A DNA stretch of 64,000 nt from Paenibacillus silvestris (GTDB lineage: Bacteria > Bacillota > Bacilli > Paenibacillales > NBRC-103111), in NCBI RefSeq assembly GCF_009882985.1, contig NZ_WTUZ01000040.1:372001-436000 (forward strand). Direction: 5' to 3'. The translations under genes were made by a program, and so were the position numbers. The notes below the pieces were generated by a model. The model did not search any database, had not been told where the DNA came from, and was given only the letters and a program-made list of their open reading frames with translations. Of this stretch, positions 53,732-62,319 are shown piece after piece; position 1 is the stretch's first letter; every line of letters begins with the position of its first letter.

Positions 53732-54970
53732 ATGAAGCGTGTAGTTGTGACAGGGATGGGCGTAATTACGCCAATTGGCAATCAGGTAGACAGCTTTTGG
53801 AATAACCTCGTAGCTGGAACGTCTGGTATTTCAACAATCGATCATATGGATATATCCGAATATAAAACGAGCATCGCTGGTGTCGTGCGTGATTTCGATG
53901 CGGAAGCAGCCGTCGGGCGACGGGAAGTCCGTCGTATGGATCGTTATACCCAATTTGCCGTTGCTGCAGCTAAGCAAGCCGTGGAAGATGCTAACCTCAC
54001 CATTGACGCAACGAATGAGGAACGTGTTGGTGTCTACATTGGCTCTGGTATTGGTGGGATTCATACCATCTTGGACAACTACCGGACCCTGCTGTCCCGT
54101 GGACCCAGTCGTGTCAGTCCGACAGTCGTACCCATGATGATCGCCAACATGGCAGCCGCGCAGGTCAGCATTCTGTTCGGCGCCAAAGGCCCTTCCCTTG
54201 CGCCGGTAACAGCCTGCGCAACTGGCAACAACGCCATTGGCGAGGCCTTTAAGCTAATCCAGCGCGGAGGCGCAGACGCTGTCATTGCCGGTGGCGCCGA
54301 AGCGACGATCACCGATCTCGCGCTGGCGGGCTTCGGCAATGCGACGGCCTTGTCGACGCGTAACGATGCGCCGGCACAGGCGAGCCGCCCGTTCGATGCG
54401 CAGCGCGACGGTTTCGTCGCCGCCGAAGGCGCCGGCGTGCTCGTGCTGGAGTCGCTCGAGCATGCCGAGCGCCGCGGTGCCCGCATCCATGCCGAGATCG
54501 TCGGCTATGGCTCAACGTCGGACGCCTACCACATCGTGGCGACCGATCCTGAAGGCGCAGGTGCCTACCGCGCCATGCGCGATGCACTCGCCGATGCTGG
54601 CCTAGCGCCGGAGGAGCTCGACACAATCAACGCGCATGCGACCAGCACGCCTGCTGGTGATTTGTCGGAGACGCGTGCCATTAAGCGGCTGCTTGGCGAC
54701 CGCGCATATAACGTCCCGATCACCGCGAACAAATCTATGATTGGACACATGCTCGGCGCAGCCGGCGGTGTAGAAGCAGTTGCGCTGATCCGAACGTTGC
54801 AAGACGGCATGATCCCTCCTACCATAAACTTGGAGAATCCAGATCCAGCGTGTGATCTTGATTATGTACCGCTCGTGGCCAGAAAGGCAGAGCTCAATTA
54901 CGGCTTATCTAGCTCCTTCGGGTTCGGCGGTCATAATGCGGTACTCGTTTTCAAGAAAACGACCATCTAA
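53732..54970 (+). CDS. fabF: beta-ketoacyl-ACP synthase II
   Basis: Extends acyl chains on ACP in fatty acid synthesis; 412 aa, full length. The catalytic triad is present: C162 (TACATG), H302 (NAHATST) and H339 (KSMIGHMLG). GGAGG precedes the ATG. Roughly codons 180-323 (nt 54270-54700) have about 63-77% GC by line count against about 45% at the 5' end, a sharp internal block. It is not in a fab cluster, so it may be an extra copy or serve another pathway. Confidence 0.93.
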   Translation: MKRVVVTGMGVITPIGNQVDSFWNNLVAGTSGISTIDHMDISEYKTSIAGVVRDFDAEAAVGRREVRRMDRYTQFAVAAAKQAVEDANLTIDATNEERVGVYIGSGIGGIHTILDNYRTLLSRGPSRVSPTVVPMMIANMAAAQVSILFGAKGPSLAPVTACATGNNAIGEAFKLIQRGGADAVIAGGAEATITDLALAGFGNATALSTRNDAPAQASRPFDAQRDGFVAAEGAGVLVLESLEHAERRGARIHAEIVGYGSTSDAYHIVATDPEGAGAYRAMRDALADAGLAPEELDTINAHATSTPAGDLSETRAIKRLLGDRAYNVPITANKSMIGHMLGAAGGVEAVALIRTLQDGMIPPTINLENPDPACDLDYVPLVARKAELNYGLSSSFGFGGHNAVLVFKKTTI

Positions 54971-54980
54971 GATTCCACAA

Positions 54981-55027
54981 AAAAACCTAATCCGTACAGC
55001 GGCAGCAGCTGTGTGGATTAGGTTTTT
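54981..55027. terminator. bidirectional terminator between fabF and the sugar dehydrogenase gene
   Basis: AAAAACCTAATCC (54981-54993) pairs perfectly with GGATTAGGTTTTT (55015-55027), with Ts or As on either side. Confidence 0.92.
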
Positions 55028-55040
55028 CGCTTTTTCTTTA

Positions 55041-56126
55041 TTACTTTAGCAACAGAAGACGATCGTCATTCGCTGAAGGATTTCCTCTACCGTCCGTGTT
55101 GTTTGTTAACACATAAATTTCCCCGTTATGAAGCTTAACATCACGCAGTCTGCCTTCACCTTCCAGCATGGCAGCTAGTTGCTTGGTCTCGGGATTGAAC
55201 CTATATAGCTTTTTGCCAATTAAGGTTGCAGTAAGTAGTTGCCCCTCTGGGTCTACTGCAATCCCCGACGGAGCAATGGCGGTATCTCCCGTTTGATATA
55301 GTGGATTTACCATGCCTTCCTTTTTCTCGGTTCCGATAATGACTGGCCATCCGTAATTTTTGCCTTTTTCTATGAGATTGATCTCATCATGTCCGCCAGG
55401 GTCTCCTGAAGGGCCGTGTTCAGAGCTATACATGCGTCCTTGCTTGTCCCACGCAAGACCTTGCGAGTTTCGATGACCGTAAGAATAAACATAAGACTTT
55501 GCAAACGGATTATCCGAAGGCACCTTACCATCCAGTGTCATGCGCAGTATTTTGCCCGCGTTACTTTTCACATCTTGCGCAAGCTTGTCTACCCCCGAGT
55601 CGCCAGTTGTCATGTATAGCATGTTATCTGGACCGATCGCAAGCCTGCCCCCATTGTGGATATGTCCTCCCGGGATGCCTTCCAGGTACGATTTGAGTTC
55701 TTCCCAACCACCGTTTTTCTCCTGCAGAACGACGACTCGATTAAGCGTTTTGCCGCCCTCTTCATAGGTATGATAAGCGTAAGCTTGATGCGATTCATGA
55801 AAATCGGGAGCCAATTGAATACCAAGAAACCCGCCCTCTCCCTGAATTTTTAGCGGTTTATTGAGCTTCACCTTTTGACGTGTGACAGCACCCTTACTTA
55901 TTTTGACAATATGTCCTTCGCGCTCACTCACATAAATCGTATCCTCATCGAACTGAATCGACCAGGGTGTATGCAGCTTTTCCGCAAGTATGGTATAGGC
56001 ATTGCCTGCTTTTGTCTGACTATCCACCGGCTTCGTCTTGTTCGTAGAATTGAGCTTTTCCGAGCAAGCTGAGCTTAGCAAGGCTACCACGATCGTGACA
56101 ATCCCTATTTTCATCGATTTAATCAC
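55041..56126 (-). CDS. PQQ-dependent sugar dehydrogenase-like lipoprotein (GSDH family)
   Basis: A 361-aa exported beta-propeller. The signal peptide ends in a lipobox-like SSAC (Cys about 21). Family motifs: TPWSIQFDEDTIYVSEREG, GGFLGIQLAPDF, HNGGRLAIGPDNMLYMTTGD, SYGHRNSQGLAWD and EHGPSGDPGGHDEINLI, as in soluble glucose/sorbosone dehydrogenases such as YliI. It may oxidise aldoses outside the cell if PQQ is available. The GTG start at 56126 overlaps the upstream gene's stop (GTGA); ATG 56114 is an alternative. Confidence 0.9.
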   Translation of the reverse strand: MIKSMKIGIVTIVVALLSSACSEKLNSTNKTKPVDSQTKAGNAYTILAEKLHTPWSIQFDEDTIYVSEREGHIVKISKGAVTRQKVKLNKPLKIQGEGGFLGIQLAPDFHESHQAYAYHTYEEGGKTLNRVVVLQEKNGGWEELKSYLEGIPGGHIHNGGRLAIGPDNMLYMTTGDSGVDKLAQDVKSNAGKILRMTLDGKVPSDNPFAKSYVYSYGHRNSQGLAWDKQGRMYSSEHGPSGDPGGHDEINLIEKGKNYGWPVIIGTEKKEGMVNPLYQTGDTAIAPSGIAVDPEGQLLTATLIGKKLYRFNPETKQLAAMLEGEGRLRDVKLHNGEIYVLTNNTDGRGNPSANDDRLLLLK

Positions 56127-56431
56127 ACGCGCTCCCCCTTATTACGTAGTGACAACAATCCTTTTACAAAAAAAATCATGCTAATCAGCCATAACATGCC
56201 AATCATCGCTATCATGAGAGAATTATAAATAGAACTGGTAAAAGCTCTGGTTTCAAGCAACCGTATCCACCAAAGTGCACCAATCGAGAACAAAACCAAA
56301 TGGATCAAAAACCATCCATAACCCATCCTCTTAAATTTCATCATTAAGAATAAGACGACCGCCATCACGGGTAGCATAACAATCAAGAAACCCGCTCTCA
56401 AGTATATGATTACCTCCTCTTCCATAAACAT
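56123..56431 (-). CDS. small three-helix membrane protein
   Basis: A 102-aa protein with three hydrophobic segments (about 9-30, 37-56, 68-90) and a basic C-terminus. ATG 56431 was chosen, with AGGAGG 11 bases upstream; ATG 56425 is possible. It overlaps the sugar dehydrogenase start, so the two are coupled. Not recognised; it may help export or anchor that enzyme. Confidence 0.65.
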   Translation of the reverse strand: MFMEEEVIIYLRAGFLIVMLPVMAVVLFLMMKFKRMGYGWFLIHLVLFSIGALWWIRLLETRAFTSSIYNSLMIAMIGMLWLISMIFFVKGLLSLRNKGERV

Positions 56432-56524
56432 AAACGCTTGTACCTCCTCGCACCTGAGAAATAATTCCAATTATATCGACATGAGGATGAGAAGTACAGT
56501 TTACTTAAACCTGCTGCTATTATG

Positions 56525-56573
56525 AAAAATAGGGCTGCTCAAAAGGGCTTTTCAGTCCTCTCAAGTCAGCCCT
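56525..56573 (-). terminator. terminator of the Hcp-like gene
   Basis: On the minus strand AGGGCTG pairs with CAGCCCT, followed by ATTTTTC. Confidence 0.75.
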
Positions 56574-56604
56574 CACCATACCCACAAAACTTAACATTAC
56601 GCTC

Positions 56605-57159
56605 TTATTTTTTCTGATTTTTCGTAAAGTCCCAACCGCCCGTAAACGTACTTGTTTTGCCATCGGGGCCAACAGCATTGTATTTAAAAGTAATAGCTCC
56701 ATAACTTAGCTCAAGGCTCTCATGCGTATCGTATAGGCTAAAATTGCTGATGAAGATTCTTTCCAAATCGATAGTGAGGGCAGCTTGCTTTTCAGTCCCT
56801 GTGTTTTTCACAAAAGCAATTTGACCTTTTTCTATCGCTTTCCCCATAGTTGTGCTTAGAAATATGGGAACGGAAGAAACGTCAAAATTTTTGTTAATAG
56901 ATATGGGTTGCGCTGCAGCTTTGCCTGCTCCAGATCCGCTTCCAGAGCTAATTGTCGCCTTATTTTCCACCTCGAATGAAAAATCATTCAGCTTGATCCA
57001 CTTCTCATACCCTCTTGCTGTCGAGTCCCCTGTAATGCCATCTAGTTTCAGGTAAATATCATAGTCATCACTTTCGGCAGCTGCTGGAACTACGCTGAAT
57101 GTGAGCACCAACACACTAAGAATAAAGAAAATAAATGCCTGCTTGCGGAACTTGCTCAA
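56605..57159 (-). CDS. Sec-exported Hcp-like protein
   Basis: A 184-aa protein. The signal peptide (basic MSKFRK, core 8-24, cleavage AAA-E after about 28) leaves a 156-aa mature part, the size of Hcp. The mature sequence follows the Hcp1 family (PF05638): IYLKLDGITGDSTARGYEKW at the start, NDFSFEVENKA, a Gly/Ser loop then GKAAAQPISINKNFD, LTIDLERIFISNFSL, and a C-terminal GWDF. Hcp normally forms the tube of type VI secretion, which Gram-positives lack; this one stands alone and is sent out by Sec. The start is TTG 57159, with GAGGAG 8 bases upstream; GTG 57168 overlaps the site. Own promoter and terminator. Confidence 0.85.
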   Translation of the reverse strand: MSKFRKQAFIFFILSVLVLTFSVVPAAAESDDYDIYLKLDGITGDSTARGYEKWIKLNDFSFEVENKATISSGSGSGAGKAAAQPISINKNFDVSSVPIFLSTTMGKAIEKGQIAFVKNTGTEKQAALTIDLERIFISNFSLYDTHESLELSYGAITFKYNAVGPDGKTSTFTGGWDFTKNQKK

Positions 57160-57182
57160 TCCAATCACTCCTCGTCGGTTAT

Positions 57183-57212
57183 GTTACAAATTGTAACTAT
57201 CGACTAATTATA
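57183..57212 (-). promoter_or_regulatory. -10 box and palindromic operator before the Hcp-like gene
   Basis: A TATAAT lies at 57212-57207 on the minus strand with no good -35. GTTACAA-a-TTGTAAC (57183-57197) is a perfect inverted repeat immediately downstream, in the early transcribed region, where a bound protein would block transcription. The regulator is not identified. The rest of 57213-57443 is AT-rich and shows no gene. Confidence 0.5.
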
Positions 57213-57443
57213 TAGATGTAACTGAATTTCTATTCCGCCAAATTTGTTCATTTTAACTTGCGATAGAAGATTAAAACTGGACGATCTGAACGGCGAATTT
57301 AGTTTTGTTTTGCACGAAGTAAATTTTGAACGATTTAGATCTTTGCAATTGAATATTTGACAAGTCATGAATGCAATGTTAGCCTTTATATATAATCTAT
57401 TTATAGAATATATAATTTTAGTGTTACGACAGGAGAACTCAAC

Positions 57444-57917
57444 ATGACAAGTCATCAACCAACGAATCGCCAAGGAATCCATCATAGCCAAGAAGAAATG
57501 GCATGGTTCGACGTACTCCCGGGGGAACAAGTTGCTTATCGCGTTAACGGTAAAGACGTGAATAACGAGTATTCTGTGTTCGATCTTCGCATGGCCCCCA
57601 ACAAAGGAAATGGTCCCATCGCCATTCATCATAAGGCCGACGAAATTTTCCGCATCCTTGAAGGCGAAGCGCGTTTCCACATTGATGGCAAAGAATTCAA
57701 TGCAGGTTCAGGCGATGTCCTTGTCGTTCCAAGAGGTACACCTCATGCATTTTTAAATATCGGCGACTCACATCTACACATGTCTATTATGTTCACACCT
57801 TCGGGCGATGAACTCATCTTCAAGGAAATTCCAGGCAAGACCATGGAAGAAATTATTGAACTAGCAATTAAATATGAAGTTAGCGTCGTAGGGCCACCTA
57901 TTGTGTATAACAAGTGA
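57444..57917 (+). CDS. cupin-domain protein (quercetinase-like fold)
   Basis: A 157-aa single cupin. Motif 1: IAIHHKADEIFRILEGEARF (H-H...E); motif 2: GDVLVVPRGTPHAFLN (His). AGGAG is 7 bases before the ATG, and the upstream region is AT-rich with a TTGACA at about 57356. Divergent from the Hcp-like gene, convergent with fra. Metal-binding; reaction unknown. Confidence 0.85.
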   Translation: MTSHQPTNRQGIHHSQEEMAWFDVLPGEQVAYRVNGKDVNNEYSVFDLRMAPNKGNGPIAIHHKADEIFRILEGEARFHIDGKEFNAGSGDVLVVPRGTPHAFLNIGDSHLHMSIMFTPSGDELIFKEIPGKTMEEIIELAIKYEVSVVGPPIVYNK

Positions 57918-57948
57918 AACTAGCGTCATTACAAAAAAACAAATAACG

Positions 57949-57983
57949 AAAACAACCGACCCAATCTCTGGGCCGGTTGTTTT
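57949..57983 (+). terminator. terminator between cupin and fra genes
   Basis: AAAACAACCG pairs with CGGTTGTTTT (57974-57983) around a short loop with a further GACC/GGCC pairing. It should work in both directions. Confidence 0.85.
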
Positions 57984-57995
57984 GGCTTATCATCT

Positions 57996-58364
57996 TTATC
58001 TCCAGAAAGTTGAACATTGTACCTTATCCAACCTATTAAACTCGATCATTTTCTCAAGTAATTCGTAATTTACCGGCTCATTCCACGGAATTCGAAACAA
58101 GCCTTTGGTAGCGCTGTAGCCAGCTCGTGCAATGTCGTCGGCAAAGTGCGCTATGCCTGCTTCTTCGGGTGAAACGCTTAAATGCTGCTTCGCCGTGGAA
58201 AATCCGATGATATAGGTACCGTGATCGGAAAACATTGGCGTATTCCACTTGATTAGCGGGACCAAATTCGGGAATGTATTGGCAACCCACGCCAAAATCT
58301 CTTCAGTTCGGTTACGGTGATCAGGGCTATCCATACGATCTAAATATTCTTGAAAGACTTCCAT
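57996..58364 (-). CDS. fra: frataxin-like iron chaperone Fra/YdhG (DUF1801)
   Basis: A 122-aa protein of the DUF1801/YdhG family; B. subtilis Fra delivers iron for cluster and heme assembly. Family features: LVPLIKWNTPMFSDHGTYIIG, STAKQHLSVSPEEAG and a GYSATKGLFRIPW box. GGAGG is 7 bases before the ATG. Monocistronic. Confidence 0.85.
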   Translation of the reverse strand: MEVFQEYLDRMDSPDHRNRTEEILAWVANTFPNLVPLIKWNTPMFSDHGTYIIGFSTAKQHLSVSPEEAGIAHFADDIARAGYSATKGLFRIPWNEPVNYELLEKMIEFNRLDKVQCSTFWR

Positions 58365-58472
58365 GTTATTCCTCCTAAAATAAATAATGATGTCATTCCG
58401 AAAAGTGCCTCAAGCCCATTCCTCATTTTCCATTTTTCCCATTATCATAATAACTAATCTGTCCGTTTCATG

Positions 58473-58504
58473 AAAAAGAGGAGCTGCATCGCTGCAAACT
58501 CCTC
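58473..58504 (-). terminator. terminator of the prolyl hydroxylase gene
   Basis: On the minus strand GAGGAG pairs with CTCCTC around a loop that has an inner GCAG/CTGC pairing, followed by TTTTTC. Confidence 0.75.
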
Positions 58505-58513
58505 CCTCATTCT

Positions 58514-59149
58514 TTACATATCGCGATGTCTTTGTCTTCTCATCCACTGGGTAGCTACCCATTTTTCTCCGACTTCTACCGGATTTCCTGCATGTAAGGT
58601 TAGTTCATTTAAGCGAGTATCGTTATAAAAATATTCAAAATAAACAGCACTGCCTTTTTTCGGCGATACAGCCAATCCAAGCGAAGGGAAAAACGTTTCA
58701 CCTCCTATTGCCATGTCATTTAAATACATCACAAGTGTGCTGATGCGATTATTTACTACATTTTCGGATGTAAAATAGTCGAAATGAGGATGATACTGTT
58801 CCCCCGTTTTATAGTGTAAAATTTGCAGCGGTTCCGCATGTGAAATCGGTATATTCATCAGTTCTGAAACTCTGGTCTCAATTGTTGCAATCATTTCATT
58901 TTCGCTTTCCTCAAAAAACATGTTGCTGCTTGTTCTAATATCGCTTACTACGTGAGAACCTCCGATTTTAGCTCGCTTCATTCTGTTACTAGCCAAGTCA
59001 ATCAACGCATCACATTCTGCAAAGCTTAATACATTGTCCAATATCAAAATAAGCGGTTCAACCATTTTGCCGACGATAAGAATCTCTTTATCCTTAGTCA
59101 TAATCTTGTTTCCAACTGAATTGAAGATCGTCTGCTCTATAATGGCCAT
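58514..59149 (-). CDS. prolyl 4-hydroxylase-like 2-oxoglutarate/Fe(II) oxygenase
   Basis: A 211-aa oxygenase of the P4H alpha-subunit family (P4Hc). Iron ligands are H122-x-D124 (HPHFDYF) and H186 (TLHAGNPV), and K196 (EKWVAT) binds 2-oxoglutarate. Bacillus relatives hydroxylate prolines in collagen-like or elongation proteins. ATG 59149 has GGAGG about 6 bases upstream. Monocistronic. Target unknown. Confidence 0.9.
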   Translation of the reverse strand: MAIIEQTIFNSVGNKIMTKDKEILIVGKMVEPLILILDNVLSFAECDALIDLASNRMKRAKIGGSHVVSDIRTSSNMFFEESENEMIATIETRVSELMNIPISHAEPLQILHYKTGEQYHPHFDYFTSENVVNNRISTLVMYLNDMAIGGETFFPSLGLAVSPKKGSAVYFEYFYNDTRLNELTLHAGNPVEVGEKWVATQWMRRQRHRDM

Positions 59150-59290
59150 CGGTGCATCCTCCATTATTGATTACCAAGGAAGTAATCTATCTAGTACAGT
59201 TCTTCGTGCTACCCGTTGTTCCCTCTATTTGTCTTAATAATCATTCTATTGCACCGAAATGAATGAATTATCTTGTCCACTGACGCCCTC

Positions 59291-59318
59291 AAAAAAAAAT
59301 GCCGCGATCAACGCGGCA
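59291..59318 (-). terminator. terminator of the tdh-kbl operon
   Basis: On the minus strand TGCCGCG pairs with CGCGGCA, followed by nine Ts. It lies 60 bp past the kbl stop. Confidence 0.9.
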
Positions 59319-59377
59319 CTTTGAATTACAGCTATGAAATGACCAAACGCGGTTTGTTTCCTCAGCGCAGAAGTTCC

Positions 59378-60553
59378 TTACAACAAGCCAAACTCTCTGC
59401 CAACCTTCTGCAGGCTGTTCAAAGCAAACGCCAAATCTTCACTCGTATGCTGCGCTGTTACAATCAGGCGTACACGTCCTTTGTCCATGGCCACGGTTGG
59501 GTAGACAATTCCTTGCGCGAAGACGCCTTCTTCCAGCAAGCGATCCGAGAAACGCATGGTTAGCGCAGGATCACCAATAATGATTGGAATAATCGGCGTT
59601 TCACTTGCTCCTGTGTCGAAGCCCAAACCCTTCAATTCACTACGGAACCCATTCGCGTTCTCCCATAGTTTGGTTACCAAGTCTCCGCTATCGCGCAGCA
59701 CTTGAATCGCCGCCAAGCAAGTAGCAGCTACAGCTGGCGGCTGCGAAGTACTGAACAAGAACGGCCGTGCCGTATGAATCAAATGTTCCTTCAGCAATTG
59801 CGCACCGGCTACATAACCGCCAACGGCGCCAATCGCTTTGGAGAGTGTGCCGATCTGAATGTGCACACGTCCATGCAGTCCAAAATGATCGGTTGAGCCT
59901 TTGCCGTTCTTCCCTAATACGCCGCTCGCATGCGCGTCATCGACATACACGATGGCATCATAAGCTTCCGCCAATTGAACAATCTCAGGCAGCGGCGCAA
60001 TATCGCCATCCATGCTAAATACACCATCCGTAACAACAACGCGTTTGCGGTGCTTTTGGGTTTCTTTCAGCACGGCTTCGAGCTGATTCATATCTTTATG
60101 CGCGAAAATCCTCCTACTCGCCTTCGTCAATCGAATGCCATCAATAATACTCGCATGGTTCAATTCATCGCTAATCACCACGTCGTCTGCACCAAGAATG
60201 GAAGATAATGCGCCTTGATTCGTTGTAAAACCCGATTGAAACACGAGTGCCGCTTCCGTGCCTTTGAAGGCAGCCAGCTCCAGCTCCAGCTGCTCGTGGA
60301 TATCGAGCGTCCCCGTAATGGTACGCACGGACCCGCTGCCGACACCGTATTTCTCGATAGCAGCAATCGCTGCTTGCTTCAACTTGGGATGATGGGTTAA
60401 TCCTAAGTAATTATTGGAGGACATCTGGAGAATTTTGCGCCCGTTCAGATTCATCCATGTATCAGAGCCGCTTTCCCATACTTTTATCGTACGGTAACGT
60501 CCATCGCGCTTCCAGCCTTCAATATCTGCCGCCAAATCGTTTAAGTAATTCAT
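59378..60553 (-). CDS. kbl: glycine C-acetyltransferase (2-amino-3-ketobutyrate CoA ligase)
   Basis: A 391-aa PLP enzyme that splits 2-amino-3-oxobutyrate with CoA into glycine and acetyl-CoA, the second step of threonine breakdown. The PLP Lys is K239 in GTLSKAIGAVGG, and D205/H208 in YVDDAHASG bind the cofactor. ATG 60553 has GGAGGG 5 bases upstream; the extension into tdh is rejected. It follows tdh by 22 bp. A broader alpha-oxoamine synthase role (BioF-like) is excluded mainly by this context. Confidence 0.93.
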   Translation of the reverse strand: MNYLNDLAADIEGWKRDGRYRTIKVWESGSDTWMNLNGRKILQMSSNNYLGLTHHPKLKQAAIAAIEKYGVGSGSVRTITGTLDIHEQLELELAAFKGTEAALVFQSGFTTNQGALSSILGADDVVISDELNHASIIDGIRLTKASRRIFAHKDMNQLEAVLKETQKHRKRVVVTDGVFSMDGDIAPLPEIVQLAEAYDAIVYVDDAHASGVLGKNGKGSTDHFGLHGRVHIQIGTLSKAIGAVGGYVAGAQLLKEHLIHTARPFLFSTSQPPAVAATCLAAIQVLRDSGDLVTKLWENANGFRSELKGLGFDTGASETPIIPIIIGDPALTMRFSDRLLEEGVFAQGIVYPTVAMDKGRVRLIVTAQHTSEDLAFALNSLQKVGREFGLL

Positions 60554-60575
60554 CTTTGCCCTCCAAGCCATTATT

Positions 60576-61616
60576 TTAATGAGTAAACACGATTTTTCCG
60601 CACTGCCCTTCATGCATCAAACGGAACGCTTCCTCGTACTGATCCAATGTGAATCTGTGGGTAATAACGGATGCAAGATCGACCCGATGTTGGTTCAATA
60701 AACCTTTCATTTGGTACCAGGTTTGGTACATTTTACGACCCGTGATGCCTTCTACCTTTAAGCCTTTAAAAATAATATGATTCGTAACGTCCAAACTTAC
60801 TTCTTTCGTGGGAATACCGAGCAAGGATACTCTGCCCGCATTGGCCGCTGCTTCAAATGCGTCAGCAATCGCCATTGGATTTCCAGACATTTCAAGCACA
60901 ACTTCAACGCCTTCGCCGTCCGTCAGTCTGCGCAGCTCATCTGATGTACGCGCTTCCATCGCGTTAATCGTCACATCTGCCCCCATTTGCAAAGCCATCT
61001 TTAGACGGTTTGGATTAATATCTACCGCATAAATCGCTCCAGCCCCACAAGCTTTTGCTACCTTAATCGCAAGCAAGCCAATCGGTCCTACACCGATAAT
61101 CGCAACTGTTTTACCCACAATGTCGCCTGACAAAACGGTTTGAACAGCATTGCCTAAAGGGTCTTGCAAACAAGCGATTTCGAACGGCAAATCTGGCGCA
61201 TTATGAATAATATTACTTGCTTTCACCACCGCATATTCGGCAAAACAACCTGGTGCGGTAATTCCAAAACTCTTGGTATTCGGGCACACATGCCCATTCC
61301 CGGTCCGGCAAGCCTTACAGGTACCACAAATCATATGTCCCTCTGCCGAAACATGATCTCCGATCTTAACGCCTCGTACGCGGTCTCCGATATCGACGAC
61401 AATTCCTGCAAACTCATGCCCAAACACGTTCGGAGTCAGCACCGTTTTATCAGCCCAAGCATCCCAATTGTATATGTGCAAGTCCGTTCCGCAGATGGAA
61501 GTCGCCTTAATGTGAACGAGAACTTCATCTTCACCTACCGTTGGGACGGGAACTTCTTTCAGTGTAGCACCGGGGCCTCGGTGTTCTTTAACCAACCCTA
61601 TCATCGTTGCACCCAT
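60576..61616 (-). CDS. tdh: L-threonine 3-dehydrogenase
   Basis: A 346-aa zinc, NAD-dependent alcohol dehydrogenase that oxidises threonine to 2-amino-3-oxobutyrate. The catalytic zinc site is in TSICGTDLHIYNWD with GHEFAG; four structural Cys lie in CGTCKACRTGNGHVC; the NAD motif is GVGPIGLLAIK. GGAGG precedes the ATG. First gene of tdh-kbl. The divergent XRE-cupin regulator shares its promoter region. Confidence 0.95.
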   Translation of the reverse strand: MGATMIGLVKEHRGPGATLKEVPVPTVGEDEVLVHIKATSICGTDLHIYNWDAWADKTVLTPNVFGHEFAGIVVDIGDRVRGVKIGDHVSAEGHMICGTCKACRTGNGHVCPNTKSFGITAPGCFAEYAVVKASNIIHNAPDLPFEIACLQDPLGNAVQTVLSGDIVGKTVAIIGVGPIGLLAIKVAKACGAGAIYAVDINPNRLKMALQMGADVTINAMEARTSDELRRLTDGEGVEVVLEMSGNPMAIADAFEAAANAGRVSLLGIPTKEVSLDVTNHIIFKGLKVEGITGRKMYQTWYQMKGLLNQHRVDLASVITHRFTLDQYEEAFRLMHEGQCGKIVFTH

Positions 61617-61641
61617 CTAAATTCCTCCTAGGACAAATATG

Positions 61642-61709
61642 CAATATAATACACATACGTGCGTTTTACTGTCTATATATACCATAGTACACGAATGTAT
61701 GTTATATTG
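61642..61709. promoter_or_regulatory. tdh promoter and candidate operator between divergent genes
   Basis: On the minus strand TAGACA (61675-61670), an 18-bp spacer and TATTAT (61651-61646) make a fair promoter for tdh. CAATATAA (61642-61649) and TTATATTG (61702-61709) are perfect 8-bp inverted arms 52 bp apart; each is flanked inward by CATAC/CGTG-like bases that also mirror each other imperfectly. They straddle the promoter, as expected for a dimeric or looping regulator, probably the adjacent XRE-cupin protein. Confidence 0.55.
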
Positions 61710-61758
61710 TAAATAGGCGATTTTTACGGACAAAAGTTGAATAAAAGGAGTCACTTGA

Positions 61759-62319
61759 ATGCAGGAGCCGATACACAAAATGGTAGGCAGAAAGCTGCTG
61801 AACATACGCAAAACAAGAGGTTTAAGCTTAGATCAGGTTGCAGAATTGACAGGTGTCAGCAAGGCGATGCTAGGGCAGATTGAGCGGGGAGATTCTAACC
61901 CCACCATCTCTGTTTTATGGAAAATTGTGAGCGGACTACAGATCTCCTTCACGAGCTTGATTGAGGATGATGAACCGAAGATCACGGTTGTCCGTTCCGA
62001 AGATCTTTCTTCCTTCGATGAGGAAGACGGGCAATATCGTGCCTATCCCCTCTTCCCGTTTCATCCGCAAAAGAACTTTGAAATCTACACGGTCGAAATG
62101 GAGCAAGGCTGCACCCATGCCTCAGAACCGCATAACGAGGGTGTCGAAGAGTATATTCTAATGGTCGAAGGAAAACTGCAAATCTCTATCGCGCAAGAAG
62201 GCTACATTCTTCAGCCTGGCGACGCGATTCATTTCACAGCAGATCGTCCTCACACGTATACGAATTTGTCTGATCACAAGGCTGTGTATAAGACGCTCAT
62301 TTACTATCCGTCTTCCTAA
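61759..62319 (+). CDS. XRE-cupin transcriptional regulator
   Basis: A 186-aa regulator. The N-terminal helix-turn-helix (about 9-65: LSLDQVAELTGVSKAMLGQIERGDSNP) is followed by a C-terminal cupin (about 110-180: EEYILMVEGKLQISI, LQPGDAIHFTADRPHTY) that would bind a small ligand. AAAGGAG is about 8 bases before the ATG. Divergent from tdh-kbl, so it probably controls threonine breakdown; the effector may be an amino acid. Confidence 0.92.
   Translation: MQEPIHKMVGRKLLNIRKTRGLSLDQVAELTGVSKAMLGQIERGDSNPTISVLWKIVSGLQISFTSLIEDDEPKITVVRSEDLSSFDEEDGQYRAYPLFPFHPQKNFEIYTVEMEQGCTHASEPHNEGVEEYILMVEGKLQISIAQEGYILQPGDAIHFTADRPHTYTNLSDHKAVYKTLIYYPSS

Noticed and set aside
57204..57680. 158-codon minus-strand frame covering the 57169-57443 gap
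   Set aside because: It lies antisense to the cupin gene for half its length, has no ribosome site, and its product shows no domain-like pattern.
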